The position numbers and the translations under genes were made by a program. 64,000 bases of DNA from Herbaspirillum hiltneri N3 (GTDB taxonomy: Bacteria; Pseudomonadota; Gammaproteobacteria; Burkholderiales; Burkholderiaceae_D), in the NCBI RefSeq assembly GCF_001267925.1, contig NZ_CP011409.1, forward strand, positions 2,108,001-2,172,000, written 5' to 3'. This document shows positions 42,026-51,613 of this stretch, piece after piece. The stretch's first letter is position 1. Each line of letters begins with the position of its first letter. The notes below the pieces were generated by a model. The model was not told where the DNA came from. It searched no databases and saw only the letters and a list, made by a program, of their open reading frames with translations.

Positions 42026-43564
42026 TCAGACCTCGATCATGCCCACCGGCTTGACCTTGGCATGCTGGGTCAACTCCGAAAAAGCAAATACCGGCACCGG
42101 GAAGAACTCTTCTTCGATCAGCTTGCGCACCGAACGCCGGATGTCGGCGGCGGTGACCAGCACGGGCGGCGTGATCGGCGTACAGACGTTGGTGGAAAGA
42201 TCGTTGAGCTTGTCGAGCAGCATTTGCTCCAGTTCGGAATCGATGTCCAGATAGCTGCCCTGGCTGGTCTGGCGCATGGCGTTGCGCAACTGGTCTTCCA
42301 GTTCAGGCGACAGCAGGATCACTTCGATCAGGCCGTCGCGTGCAGCCTCGAAGCAGAGTTGCCGCTTGAACGCCAGGCGCACGTAATCGGCGATGACGTC
42401 CGGATCGCGTTCCTTGGGCGCCCAGTCCAGTGTGGTTTCCAGCAACAGGCGCGCGTTGCGCAGCGACACGCCTTCTTTGGTCAGTCGCTGGACCACTTCG
42501 GTCAGGCGAGGTAGGGTCACCGATTTCAACACTTCCTTGCCCAGCTCCGGATAGCGTCGCTCGGCCCAGCGCGTGAATCGGATAACCTCGTTGACGCCGA
42601 CGAACATCTGACAATTGCGCAGCAGCTCCACCTCGATGTCGGCGGCAAACACGGTTTCCCAGCGCTGCACCATGACGCCGTGTTCGGTCAGCCGGGCTTC
42701 GTCGTCCAGGCGCAACCAGACGCGTCGGCGGCGTGATCCGGAGATATTGCGCTCGACCGCCTGGAAGCCAAGTTCGGTGACCCGATCCAGGGTCTCGCGC
42801 GTGGCGCCCCAGCCGATCATGATTTCATTGTCCACCAGCGGCACTTCGGCCATGAGGAAATGCACGCGATTATCCGGCATGGTTTCCGAAAACTCGAATT
42901 CGATCGGCTTCAGGTCGGGAATGCCGCGCCGCTCCAGCATGCCGTTGCGCATGACGCGCACGGCGTTACGGATCATTTCGGCTTGCGGCGTGGCGCGCAG
43001 GGCTTCGGGCATGCGCAGGATGAACGGCGTGGTCGCGGAAAAATTGGTGAGATCGACGATGCCCGCATTCTTGCGCTCCAGCTCTTCGTTTTCGCGCTGA
43101 ATCTCGGCATCGGCCAGCGGCTTCAGCAAGCCCACCACGCCGGAGACGAATAGCGCCAGCGACAGCGTGATGAACACCCCGGTCGGCATGCCCGGAATCA
43201 GGCCGAACAGCAACATGATGCCGGCCGCCGTCAGCAAGGCCTTGGGTTCGGCGAACAGCTGCGCGACGATGTCGCGGCCGACGTTGGATTTCTCTTCGCC
43301 TTCGCCTTCATCATCGTTGGTAACGCGCGTGGTAATGATGCCCGCGCCCAGCGAAATCAGCAACGCCGGAATCTGGGCGATCAGCGCGTCGCCGATGGAC
43401 AGGATGGAATAGACACGCATGGCTTCGGCGGCGTCCATGTTGCGCTGGATGATGCCGATCGAAATGCCGCCGATCAGGTTGATGGCGACGATGCACAGGC
43501 CCGCGATGGCGTCGCCCTTGACGAATTTCATGGCGCCGTCCATGGCGCCGTGCAACTGGCTTTC
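42026..43564 (-). pseudogene. sctV: T3SS export gate protein SctV (HrcV), 5' end missing
   Basis: About 513 codons of sctV remain. The preserved part starts at the conserved ESQLHGAMDGAMKFVKGDA and continues through the last membrane spans (IAGLCIVAINLIGGISIGII, ALIAQIPALLISLGAGI), then the whole cytoplasmic nonamer-ring domain to MIEV. The first ~200 residues, with the first membrane helices, are absent. Upstream of the ESQ codons the frame reads into antisense of a GGDEF gene. No start codon with a ribosome site is evident. Without its N-terminal membrane domain SctV should not support export. Confidence 0.85.
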
Positions 43565-43572
43565 CTGGCCGA
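43555..43572. other. Breakpoint joining sctV to a GGDEF-EAL gene
   Basis: Left of about 43564 the minus strand is sctV, with conserved ESQLHG. Right of about 43565 the plus strand reads LADHDSLTGLRNR, the usual entry of a GGDEF domain. Both genes are cut inside their coding sequence and joined head-on without a mobile element between them. Confidence 0.75.
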
Positions 43573-44866
43573 TCACGACAGCCTGACCGGCTTGCGCAAC
43601 CGCAGCAGCCTGATGCGGATTTTCGCGCAGCAGATTGAAGCGGCGCAGGCGGCCGGTGAGACGCTGGCCTTGTTCTTCGTCGACCTCGACCGCTTCAAGA
43701 CCGTCAACGACACGCTCGGTCATCACGCCGGCGATCAATTGCTGGTGGCGGCCGCTGAACGGCTGCGCGAGCAGTTGCGCCCGGACGACGTGCTGGCGCG
43801 CTTCGGCGGCGACGAGTTCGTCGTCGTGCTGGGCGGCTCGCCTCCACAGGCCATGATTGCGGCCATTGCGCAGCGCCTGATCAACAGCATCCTGCAGCCG
43901 TTCACAATCAACGGCCACGAGATGTTCATCAGCGCCAGCATCGGCAGCGCGGCTTATCCGGAACACGGTGAAGACGCCATCACGCTGCTCAAGAATGCCG
44001 ACATCGCGATGTACCACGCCAAGGATCGCGGCAAGAACGCCTTCCAGCTGTTCAACAAGGAAATGAGCAATCATGCGCTCGAGCAGATGCTGCTCGAAAA
44101 CAGCCTGCGCCACGCCATCGAACGCAAGGAATTCGAACTGTACTACCAGCCGCAGTTTTCGGCGCAGGACGGCGCCATCTGCGGCGCCGAAGCGCTGATT
44201 CGCTGGCGTCATCCGACGCGCGGGCTGGTGACGCCGGGCATGTTCATCACGCTGGCCGAACAGACCGGCCTGATCGTGCCGCTGGGCGCGTGGGTGCTGC
44301 GCGAAGCCTGCCGCCAAGGCAAGGCCTGGCTGGATCGCGGCTATCAGTTCGGGCGCATTGCGGTAAATTTGTCGCCGCGCCAGTTTTCATCGGACGACCT
44401 GCTTGCCACGATCGACAATGCGCTCGATCAGAGCGGCCTGCCGTCGGCCATGCTCGAGCTGGAAATCACCGAAGGTGCGATCATGCAGAATCCGCAGGAA
44501 GCGGTGGTGCTGCTCCAGCGCATGCGTGAACTGGGCGTGACGATTTCGGTGGATGATTTCGGCACCGGCTATTCGTCGCTGGCCAGTCTCAAGCAATACC
44601 CGCTCGATACGCTCAAGATCGACCGCAGTTTCGTCAAGGGCATCCCAGCCGACGCCGACGATGTCGCCATCACCGAGGCCATCGTCGCCATCGCCCACAA
44701 GCTGCATCTGAAGGTGGTTGCCGAAGGCGTCGAGTCGCAGGAGCAGCACGATTTCCTGCGTGCAGCCGGCTGCGACATGGTGCAGGGTTATCTGCATTCG
44801 CAACCGCTGACGGCCAGTGAAATCGAGCAGCACTGGTATCTCGGCGGTGCACAGGCGGAGACCTGA
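43565..44866 (+). pseudogene. GGDEF-EAL cyclic-di-GMP protein, 5' end missing
   Basis: About 433 codons cover a GGDEF domain (RFGGDEFVVVLGG) and an EAL domain (GAEALIRWRHP, DDFGTGYSSLASLKQYP and LKIDRSFV), both with intact signature residues. Such proteins make or degrade cyclic di-GMP. The frame begins at LADHDSLTGL, where GGDEF domains start, so any N-terminal sensory or membrane region is lost. A GTG at 43550 opens the frame but codes into sctV antisense. Expression here is doubtful. Confidence 0.75.
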
Positions 44867-44895
44867 CGCGCTGCTTCCATTGCCTGTCTGCCGCG

Positions 44896-45744
44896 TCACT
44901 CCCTGTTCTGCCGCGCATATTCCTTGCGTTTCATGACCAGATATTCGTTCTTGTCGACCTCATGCAGTTGGCGCGGGTAGCGTTCGGTGGCGCTGAACCA
45001 GGTTTGCAAGCGTTGCTCCAGCTGCTGCTGCGGCGGTGCCGCCAGACCGCTGAGGAAGGCGTCAATCGCGAGGTAGTAGCGCATGGTATTGCGTTCCACC
45101 GTGCCGCGCATGCCGCCGATATAGCCGCTCTTGTCGGACTTATCCTGCGTGAATCCGACCTTGTCGCTGCCGGCGGTGGCAAGATAGGCGCGCAGCGCCA
45201 CGCGGCTGGCCAGGCCGAACGAGTAGGAATACGTCAGATGCAGGAAGCTGCGGCCGTCGCCGAGCGGCACTGCTTCCAGCTGGATGCGATAGTCGCGCGT
45301 GTCGATCGGTCCCTTGTCTGCGGCCAGGCGGACGTCGAAGTAGTCGTCGCCGTTGGCCGGCACGCGGTAGTTGAAGTCGATCCGGTAGGCGTCGTCGATG
45401 GCCTGATCGTGCTTCTTGCCGACGCGCATGCTCAGCGTGGCGGGATTCTGACCAGGACCTGGACGGCAGTATTTGGTGTTGAGATGCAGTATCAGCACGT
45501 CGCACCAGTGCGCCGGCGTGGTCAGCGAGTTGCGCACCTGGGCAAACGGATAATCGATCACGGCATAGATGTCGCCCTTGATGCTGGATGAGCTTTCGGT
45601 CGAATTGAGATACAGCGGACGCGCAAATTGATTGTTCGTCAATTGCGGCTGCAGCGCCTGGTATTTTTCCTGCAGGGCAGGGCCGCCGGAGGATTCGGCG
45701 GCCAGGGCGGAGGCGCACACCGCCAACGACACCGCGAGCAGCGC
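44896..45744 (-). pseudogene. Secreted or periplasmic protein of unknown function, 5' end missing
   Basis: About 280 codons. The frame opens within a signal peptide ([20 protein letters not shown]), so only the first few codons are missing. The mature part contains YPFAQVRNSLTTPAHWCDVL and a beta-rich region (FLHLTYSYSFGLASRVALRAY), suggesting a lipid-binding or SRPBCC-like fold at most. It is convergent with the GGDEF-EAL gene, 29 bp apart. Upstream it is fused to paaK. An internal GTG at 45732 could allow translation, without a proper signal peptide start. Confidence 0.55.
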
Positions 45745-45750
45745 GCCACC
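45736..45750. other. Breakpoint joining a secreted-protein gene to paaK
   Basis: On the minus strand paaK reads [11 protein letters not shown] and then, instead of the expected AMP-ligase continuation, runs in another frame into the hydrophobic core of a signal peptide ([16 protein letters not shown]). No insertion sequence or target-site repeat is visible at the joint. Confidence 0.7.
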
Positions 45751-46109
45751 ACGGTGGCCCAGGTGTCGATGTCGTTCTGGGTGTAGCCGACCACGGTCGG
45801 CTTGCCGGTGGTGCCGCTGGAGGCGTGGATGCGCACGACCTGTTCACGCGGCACCGCGAACATGTTGAACGGATAGTTGTCGCGCAGGTCCTTCTTGCCG
45901 GTGAAGGGGAATTTCGCCAGGTCGGCCAGCGTCTTCAGGTCATCCGGATGTACGCCGGCGGCGTCGAATGACGCGCGGTAGTGCGGCACGTTGTCGTAGG
46001 CATGCTTGAGTGACCACTTCAGGCGCTGCAATTGCAAGGCCTGCAATTCGTCCTTGCTGGCGGTTTCGATGGCTTCCAGGTCGCCTGGTTGTGGGGTGCG
46101 TTGTGGCAT
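45745..46109 (-). pseudogene. paaK: Phenylacetate-CoA ligase PaaK, N-terminal fragment
   Basis: About 121 codons of a ~430-residue AMP-forming ligase. The fragment includes [17 protein letters not shown] and the P-loop motif [14 protein letters not shown]. The rest of the AMP-binding domain and the C-terminal domain are missing beyond the breakpoint. Intact PaaK activates phenylacetate to phenylacetyl-CoA, the entry step of the pathway encoded by the adjoining genes; here it cannot be active. It is the last gene of the paa operon, 34 bp after the acylase stop. Confidence 0.88.
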
Positions 46110-46143
46110 GGTGGTCTCCGTGAGGGATCTGTTCTATGGTTGG

Positions 46144-48639
46144 CTAATTGTTTGTCAGTTGTTTGGTCGATTCGGTATGGCGATCAACCTCGGCGGGTGT
46201 CAGCGCCTCGGCTTTGCAGCCGAAGTCCTTGAACAGCGACATCTGGTCGGCATAGTGCGCCGATTTGCGGCCGTCGGGTGCGATGAAGCCGCTCTGGCCG
46301 GGCGGCGCGGCCGTGCATAGCGTGACGCCGCGCGCGCCGAGCACCATCTTGTCGTTTTGCGAACCGCGGTTCATGAAGCTGGGCAGTGTCAGCAGTTCGT
46401 CCGCACCGGCTTGCGGCGCTCCGATGAAGTTGCTGGTGAGGAATTTGTGTTTCACCACCGGCGTGCGCCAGGTCGCGGTGTCGCGGCCATGGCGCGTCTC
46501 CAGTTCGGCCATGGCCTGCGCCAGTGTGGCGCGCAGCACCGCGTTCTTGTCTTCTCCGTTGAAGAAGTCGTAGGTCTGTGGAACACCGGCCGTGGCGCCC
46601 AGCAGTGCGTTGTAGATCAGTTTCATGCCATTGCCGGGCCGGATGCTGGCTACCTGCGTGTCGCCGGCATAGCCGCTGTCCAGGTAGGCGGCCAATACCT
46701 CGGGGGGCAGGTCGTCGGCCAGCACCTTCTTATACAGGATGGGCAGCCAATGCATCATCAGCGTGGTGGCGGGGCTGTCGTAGACGCCGCGCTCGGCCGG
46801 ATCGTCGTTGAGCATGTTCCAGTCGGCCAGCAGTTGCGCCGCACGCCGGGCAGGATCGCCGGCTGCCAGGCCGCGCGTGGCCTCGAGGACGAACGGCACG
46901 ATATAGCGGGCGTTGGTGTCCGCGTAGGCGGTGATGCGATTGAGTCCCCACAGCTCGTCCGGCGTCAGCCTGGGCTTGGCTTCGAGGCGCGCGGTGAACT
47001 CGCGCACGCGGTCCACCACCGAGTAGTTGCCGCCGTCGCTGACTGCGCCCGGCGCCGACTGGTTGTTCCAGTTGGCGATGTATCCCTGCGCCGGATTGAA
47101 AGTCCTGGGGTTGTCGCTGAAGGGGCGGATGCCAAGCCATTCCATCGAACCGTCGCCCACCGCCGGCAGCCGGATGTCCTGCGCGGCCGGCCGGATCGGC
47201 AGGCGGCCGGGAGACACGTAGCCGATGTTGCCGCTGGTGTCCGAGTAGTACCAGTTGATCGTGATGGCCACGCGCGAGGCCTGCGCCAGCCACTGGTCCC
47301 AGCTGGTCGCCTGCATCGAATGGATCCAGCCGAGCAAGGACTCCAGTTCGTAGCCGTCCCAGCTGCGCTTCATCGTATAAGCGGCGCCATTCGGCAAATC
47401 GAAGTTGGTGACGATGCCATGGGTGGTGGCGTAAATGTCGACGCTCTCGTCAGCCTGGCCTTTGACGCGGATCACCTCGGTGCGCTTCGTCATCGGGCGC
47501 ATGGCGCCGTTGAAGAGATACTCGTGCGGGTTGGCAGGATTGAGCTTTTCCTGATACATGTCGTTCACGTCCAGCGGGCCGGCGGTAGCGCCCCAGGCGA
47601 TCTTGCCGTTGGTGCCGAAGAGGACCACCGGATACGCGAACGGGGTATTGCCGGTGACGTCGAAGCCTGCACCATGCAGGCCGATGCCGAACACATAGGA
47701 CGGATTGAACCAGTTGAACTGCGGGCCGTTGATGAATACCGTGCTGCCGTCGGTGGTCTTGCCCGGGCCGGCGATCCACAGGTTGCTGGCGATCGGACGG
47801 GTCCATGGTTCGGCGACGCCGCGGCGGGCTGCATCAATGTCGTTGCGGGCGCTAAGTAATTCAGGCGAGACAGGCGCCAGGCGAACGGCGTTGCCATCGA
47901 GCGGCGCTGACGCCGTCTTGAGAGGCGCTACCGTGCGCGGCACCGTGGTTGGTGCGAGAGGGTCTTCCACCCAGCGGATCTGGTCGAACAGCCGGCGTCC
48001 GGCGACTTCGCCCTTTGCCTTGCGCAGTTGATCCAGCAAGCGCAGGTTGGCGACTTCACTGCTCACGTTGGAATAACGATTGGCCATGGTGCCGATCCAG
48101 ATCATGGCCACGTCGTAACCCGTCCAGTCGGCCTTCGGCGTGAAGCCGGCATCGCTGAACTGTTTGGGCAGCAGTGTCGCCTGCGCCTTCAGAACCTCGT
48201 TGACACGCGCGTTAAAGCCGGCGGCATAGCCGTCGAAGATCGCTTTGTCATCGGCTGACAGGGCCGCCATCTGGGCGCGGATGGACGCGGGCGTGAAGCC
48301 CGAGCGGCTGCCCTTGTCGAGCGCGACATAGGCCGGCCCCATCACTTCGGAGACGGTGCCGAGCACGGCGCGGCGGGCCATTTCCATCTGGAACAGGCGA
48401 TCCTCGGCGACCACATAGCCGAATCCGTAAAACAGGCCGCGCACATCGTTGGCGTACACATGCGGCACGCCATAGTTGTCGCGCTTGATCGTGATCTTGC
48501 CGGCAGGGACGGCGACCTGGTCCGGCGTCCGATCTGCCGCTTGGTCCGCCGCGACGCATGCAGTGGACGCGAAGGCGGCGCATGCGAGCAGCGTGAGCGC
48601 GGCACAAGCGCGGGGGATCAATCTGTAACGTCGTTGCAT
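46144..48639 (-). CDS. pac: Penicillin G acylase-type amidase precursor
   Basis: An 831-aa periplasmic N-terminal nucleophile hydrolase precursor with a signal peptide (about 1-31). The alpha chain includes IKRDNYGVPHVYANDVRGLF. The beta chain starts at S285 (SNLWIAGPGKTTDGS), followed by INGPQFNWFNPSYVFGIG and GFDVTGNTPFAYP, close to E. coli penicillin G acylase. Counting from S285, beta-Asn241 falls on N525 in the NWNN motif, and the conserved Arg is R544 in DRV. The enzyme cleaves phenylacetylated amides to phenylacetate. Placement between paaI and paaK suggests it feeds this operon from amides in the periplasm. Confidence 0.88.
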   Translation of the reverse strand: MQRRYRLIPRACAALTLLACAAFASTACVAADQAADRTPDQVAVPAGKITIKRDNYGVPHVYANDVRGLFYGFGYVVAEDRLFQMEMARRAVLGTVSEVMGPAYVALDKGSRSGFTPASIRAQMAALSADDKAIFDGYAAGFNARVNEVLKAQATLLPKQFSDAGFTPKADWTGYDVAMIWIGTMANRYSNVSSEVANLRLLDQLRKAKGEVAGRRLFDQIRWVEDPLAPTTVPRTVAPLKTASAPLDGNAVRLAPVSPELLSARNDIDAARRGVAEPWTRPIASNLWIAGPGKTTDGSTVFINGPQFNWFNPSYVFGIGLHGAGFDVTGNTPFAYPVVLFGTNGKIAWGATAGPLDVNDMYQEKLNPANPHEYLFNGAMRPMTKRTEVIRVKGQADESVDIYATTHGIVTNFDLPNGAAYTMKRSWDGYELESLLGWIHSMQATSWDQWLAQASRVAITINWYYSDTSGNIGYVSPGRLPIRPAAQDIRLPAVGDGSMEWLGIRPFSDNPRTFNPAQGYIANWNNQSAPGAVSDGGNYSVVDRVREFTARLEAKPRLTPDELWGLNRITAYADTNARYIVPFVLEATRGLAAGDPARRAAQLLADWNMLNDDPAERGVYDSPATTLMMHWLPILYKKVLADDLPPEVLAAYLDSGYAGDTQVASIRPGNGMKLIYNALLGATAGVPQTYDFFNGEDKNAVLRATLAQAMAELETRHGRDTATWRTPVVKHKFLTSNFIGAPQAGADELLTLPSFMNRGSQNDKMVLGARGVTLCTAAPPGQSGFIAPDGRKSAHYADQMSLFKDFGCKAEALTPAEVDRHTESTKQLTNN

Positions 48640-48737
48640 GACGGTCTCCGTACGTGATCAGCTCGGTGAGTGATCGTTTCTAATGGGCGCTTTTGAATCT
48701 GCGCTTGTGGAAGGTGGTACGTGGTAAGTGGTAATGC

Positions 48738-49265
48738 TCAGGACACGGATACCGCTGCATTCTTCGCCAGCGCCGTCGCATCGAGCCCGGCGATGACTTC
48801 GCCCTTGATGCGATACGACTTGCCGCGGAACAGCGCGATGCGCTTGCCGTCCTGGTTGGTGACGGTGATGTCGTAGACGCCGGTGCGTCCCGCCAGCGAT
48901 TGCTCGATGGCTTCCGCCGTCAGCACGTCGTTGACCGCACCCGGAGCCAGGTACTCGATGCTGCAGCCGGACGCGACCGTGGCCTGGTTGCGGCTGTTGC
49001 ATGAAAAAGCAAATGCGCTGTCGGCCAGCGCAAAGATGAAGCCGCCGTGGCAGGATGCATGGCCGTTGAGCATGTCCGAACGCACCAGCATCGACAGGCG
49101 CGCATAGCCGGGACGCACTTCATGGATCTTCATGCCCAGCGCCTGCGTGGCGTTATCGCGCGCATACATGGACTTGGCGGTGGCTTCGGCCAGGGCTTGT
49201 GCTTCTTCAGGATTCAGTGCAACAGCGGGCACAACGGCAACGGCGTTGAGGGTTGCTTCAGGCAT
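48738..49265 (-). CDS. paaI: Hydroxyphenylacetyl-CoA thioesterase PaaI
   Basis: A 175-aa hotdog-fold thioesterase. The motif NGHASCHGGFIFALADSAFA (about 67-86) contains the His-Gly-Gly and catalytic Asp of the PaaI family. It releases CoA from dead-end aryl-CoA intermediates. The N-terminal ~25 residues are an Ala/Val-rich extension compared with the E. coli enzyme. Start overlaps the paaH stop by 8 bp. Confidence 0.9.
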   Translation of the reverse strand: MPEATLNAVAVVPAVALNPEEAQALAEATAKSMYARDNATQALGMKIHEVRPGYARLSMLVRSDMLNGHASCHGGFIFALADSAFAFSCNSRNQATVASGCSIEYLAPGAVNDVLTAEAIEQSLAGRTGVYDITVTNQDGKRIALFRGKSYRIKGEVIAGLDATALAKNAAVSVS

Positions 49266-50808
49266 GGAACTTTCCTTTACTTGCGGTTTTTCTCATGATC
49301 AGCGGCGACACGCGATAGCGGTCTTCGCCATAGGCGGCAGCCAGGTGCGACAGCACGCCGGCAACGGTGTCGAGTCCGATGGCGTCGGCCCAGGCCAGCG
49401 GCCCGCGCGGATAGTTGACGCCTTTCTGCATCGCCATGTCGGCGTCGGCGGCGCTGCATACGCCCTGGTTGACGGTGTCGGCGGCTTCGTTGGCGAGCAT
49501 CGCCACGGTGCGCATGACCGCCATGCCAGGCACGTCGTCCAGGCGCGACACCGCGAAGCCGGCCGCCTGCAGCAGCGCCACGATGGCGGCGTATGCGGCA
49601 TCGCTGCATTGATCGGCGCGCGTCACCGCCACGCGCGTGGCCTTGTTGAAGTCCAGCGCCAGGTCGATCAGCACGGTATCGGCATGGCCGTTGTCGGCGG
49701 CGCGCTGCGTGGCGCTGCGGCCGTCGGTCAGATAGGCCTTGGCGTTGCCGCATTGGAGCACCAGATTGTCGACGCCGGAGGGAGTGCTGCGTTCGACACT
49801 CATGCCGCCCAGACGCGCTGCCAGCGCTTCGGCCAGCGGTCCCGTACCGTGCAGCTGCACTACGCCGGAAGGGCGTGCCGCGGCAGCTTCGGTGGCCGGT
49901 TCCGGCATGGCGGCAGCGTCGCCATAGCGATAGAAACCGCGCCCGCTCTTGCGTCCGAGGAAGCCGGCGTTGACCAGCTCCTGCTGAATCAGCGACGGCG
50001 TAAAACGCGGATCGGTGAAGTAAGCATGAAACACCGATTGCGTCACCGCGAAGTTGACGTCATGCCCGATCAGGTCCATCAGCTCGAACGGCCCCATGCG
50101 GAAGCCGCCGGCTTCGCGCAGGATGGCGTCGATGGTGGCCGGCTCGGCCGCTTGCTCGTTGAGGATGCGCAGCGCTTCGGCGTAATACGGACGCGCGACG
50201 CGGTTGACGATGAAGCCCGGCGTCGATTTGGTGTGCACCGGATTCTTGCCCCAGGCCAGCGCGGTGTCGTACACGCACCCGGCCACGGCCGCATCGCTGG
50301 CCAGGCCGCTGATGATTTCGACCAGCGCCATCAACGGCACCGGGTTGAAGAAGTGCATGCCCACCAGGCGTTGCGGCAGCCGCAGCGCCGCGCCGATGCT
50401 GGTGATGGAAATCGACGACGTGTTGCTGGCGAAGATGCAATCGTCCGCCACCACCGCTTCCAGGTCGGCGAACAGCTTGCGTTTGACGTCGAGGTTTTCG
50501 ACGATGGCTTCGACCACGAGGCCGGCTTCGGCCAGTTCGGACAAGGCCGACGCCGGACGTAGGCGCGCCTTGGCGGCGCCTGCTTCAGCAGCCGTCATGC
50601 GGCCTTTGCCGGCCAGCTTGTCGAACATGCCGCCGATGTCGGCGATGGCTTTGACCACCGCCTCGGCGCGCGTGTCGAACAACTGCACGCTGTAGCCGGC
50701 CGCTGCCGCCACCTGGGCGATTCCTGCTCCCATGGCGCCGCTGCCGATGACGGCAACCGTGCGTGAAGGTGGCAATGCTTGGGATTGGTTGATGCCGGAC
50801 ATGCTCAT
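49258..50808 (-). CDS. paaH: 3-hydroxyadipyl-CoA dehydrogenase PaaH
   Basis: A 516-aa NAD-dependent dehydrogenase. The Rossmann motif is VAVIGSGAMGAGIAQVAAAAG near the N-terminus, HFFNPVPLMALVEI contains the catalytic-region residues, and two C-terminal 3HCDH helical domains follow (STPGFIVNRVARPYY and NYPRGPLAWADAIG). It oxidises 3-hydroxyadipyl-CoA late in phenylacetate catabolism. The start at 50808 gives an ATGA overlap with paaG; a longer frame runs through paaG. Confidence 0.9.
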   Translation of the reverse strand: MSMSGINQSQALPPSRTVAVIGSGAMGAGIAQVAAAAGYSVQLFDTRAEAVVKAIADIGGMFDKLAGKGRMTAAEAGAAKARLRPASALSELAEAGLVVEAIVENLDVKRKLFADLEAVVADDCIFASNTSSISITSIGAALRLPQRLVGMHFFNPVPLMALVEIISGLASDAAVAGCVYDTALAWGKNPVHTKSTPGFIVNRVARPYYAEALRILNEQAAEPATIDAILREAGGFRMGPFELMDLIGHDVNFAVTQSVFHAYFTDPRFTPSLIQQELVNAGFLGRKSGRGFYRYGDAAAMPEPATEAAAARPSGVVQLHGTGPLAEALAARLGGMSVERSTPSGVDNLVLQCGNAKAYLTDGRSATQRAADNGHADTVLIDLALDFNKATRVAVTRADQCSDAAYAAIVALLQAAGFAVSRLDDVPGMAVMRTVAMLANEAADTVNQGVCSAADADMAMQKGVNYPRGPLAWADAIGLDTVAGVLSHLAAAYGEDRYRVSPLIMRKTASKGKFHA

Positions 50809-51596
50809 TCTCCGGTGAACAGCGGCGCGCGCTTTTCCAGGAAGGCCGTGACGCCTTCCTTGTAGTCGCGGCTGTAGCCGAGCGCGCGCATGCTGTCGCG
50901 TTCCAGCGCCAGTTGTTCGGTCAGGGTATTGGCCGGGCTTTGATAAATCGCGGCCTTGGTGTGCGCCAGACCCTTGGTCGGCGCAGAGGCGAAATGCTGC
51001 GCCATGGCGCGCGCTTCGGTCTGCAGCTTGTCGTCGTCGACGCATTTCCAGATCAGGCCCCATTGCTCGGCTTGTTCTGCGCTCAGCTTGTTGCCCAGCA
51101 TCGCCAGGCCCATGGTGCGCGCCGTACCGACCAGGCGCGGCAGGAAATACGTGCCGCCGGTATCCGGCAGCAGGCCCAGCTTGCAGAACACTTCGACGAA
51201 GCTGGCCGACCGCGCCGCCAGCACGATGTCGCACGCCAGCGGGATATTGGCGCCGGCGCCCGCCGCTACGCCATTGACCGCGCAGATCACCGGGAAGGGC
51301 AGGGAGCGCAGCGTCTGCACCAGCGGGCCGTAGTATTTTTCAATCGATTCGCCGAGGTCGACGGCGCCGTCGCCCGGCTTCACCGCGCGGTCGGACAAGT
51401 CTTGTCCGGCGCAGAAGCCGCGTCCGGCGCCGGTCAGCAGCAATACACGCACACCGGCATCGGCCTTGATGCGCTCAAGCGCGTCGCGCACTTCCAGATG
51501 CATGGCGACGGTGAAGCTGTTGAGCTTGTCAGGCCGGTTCAGCGTGATGACGGCGATGCCGCCGGTGTTTTCAAACAGGATGGATTCGTATTGCAT
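50805..51596 (-). CDS. paaG: Epoxyphenylacetyl-CoA isomerase PaaG
   Basis: A 263-aa crotonase-fold enzyme starting MQYESILFENTGGIAVITL at 51596. The oxyanion-hole elements are GRGFCAGQDLSDR and AVNGVAAGAGANIPLACDI, and the acidic residue block is GLLPDTGGTYFLPRLVG. It isomerises ring-1,2-epoxyphenylacetyl-CoA to oxepin-CoA. PaaF is a close relative; length and operon position favour PaaG. No separate paaF or thiolase paaJ is in the window. Confidence 0.85.
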   Translation of the reverse strand: MQYESILFENTGGIAVITLNRPDKLNSFTVAMHLEVRDALERIKADAGVRVLLLTGAGRGFCAGQDLSDRAVKPGDGAVDLGESIEKYYGPLVQTLRSLPFPVICAVNGVAAGAGANIPLACDIVLAARSASFVEVFCKLGLLPDTGGTYFLPRLVGTARTMGLAMLGNKLSAEQAEQWGLIWKCVDDDKLQTEARAMAQHFASAPTKGLAHTKAAIYQSPANTLTEQLALERDSMRALGYSRDYKEGVTAFLEKRAPLFTGE

Positions 51597-51613
51597 GGCA
51601 TTTTCCTCAATGA

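Noticed and set aside
43572..44317. Reading the sctV frame upstream as a genuine extended N-terminus
   Set aside because: The translated region is the exact antisense of the GGDEF-EAL gene and lacks the hydrophobic helices expected of SctV.
45639..45744. C-terminal ~36 residues of the paaK reading frame
   Set aside because: They come from an out-of-frame reading of the fused secreted-protein gene and do not resemble PaaK.
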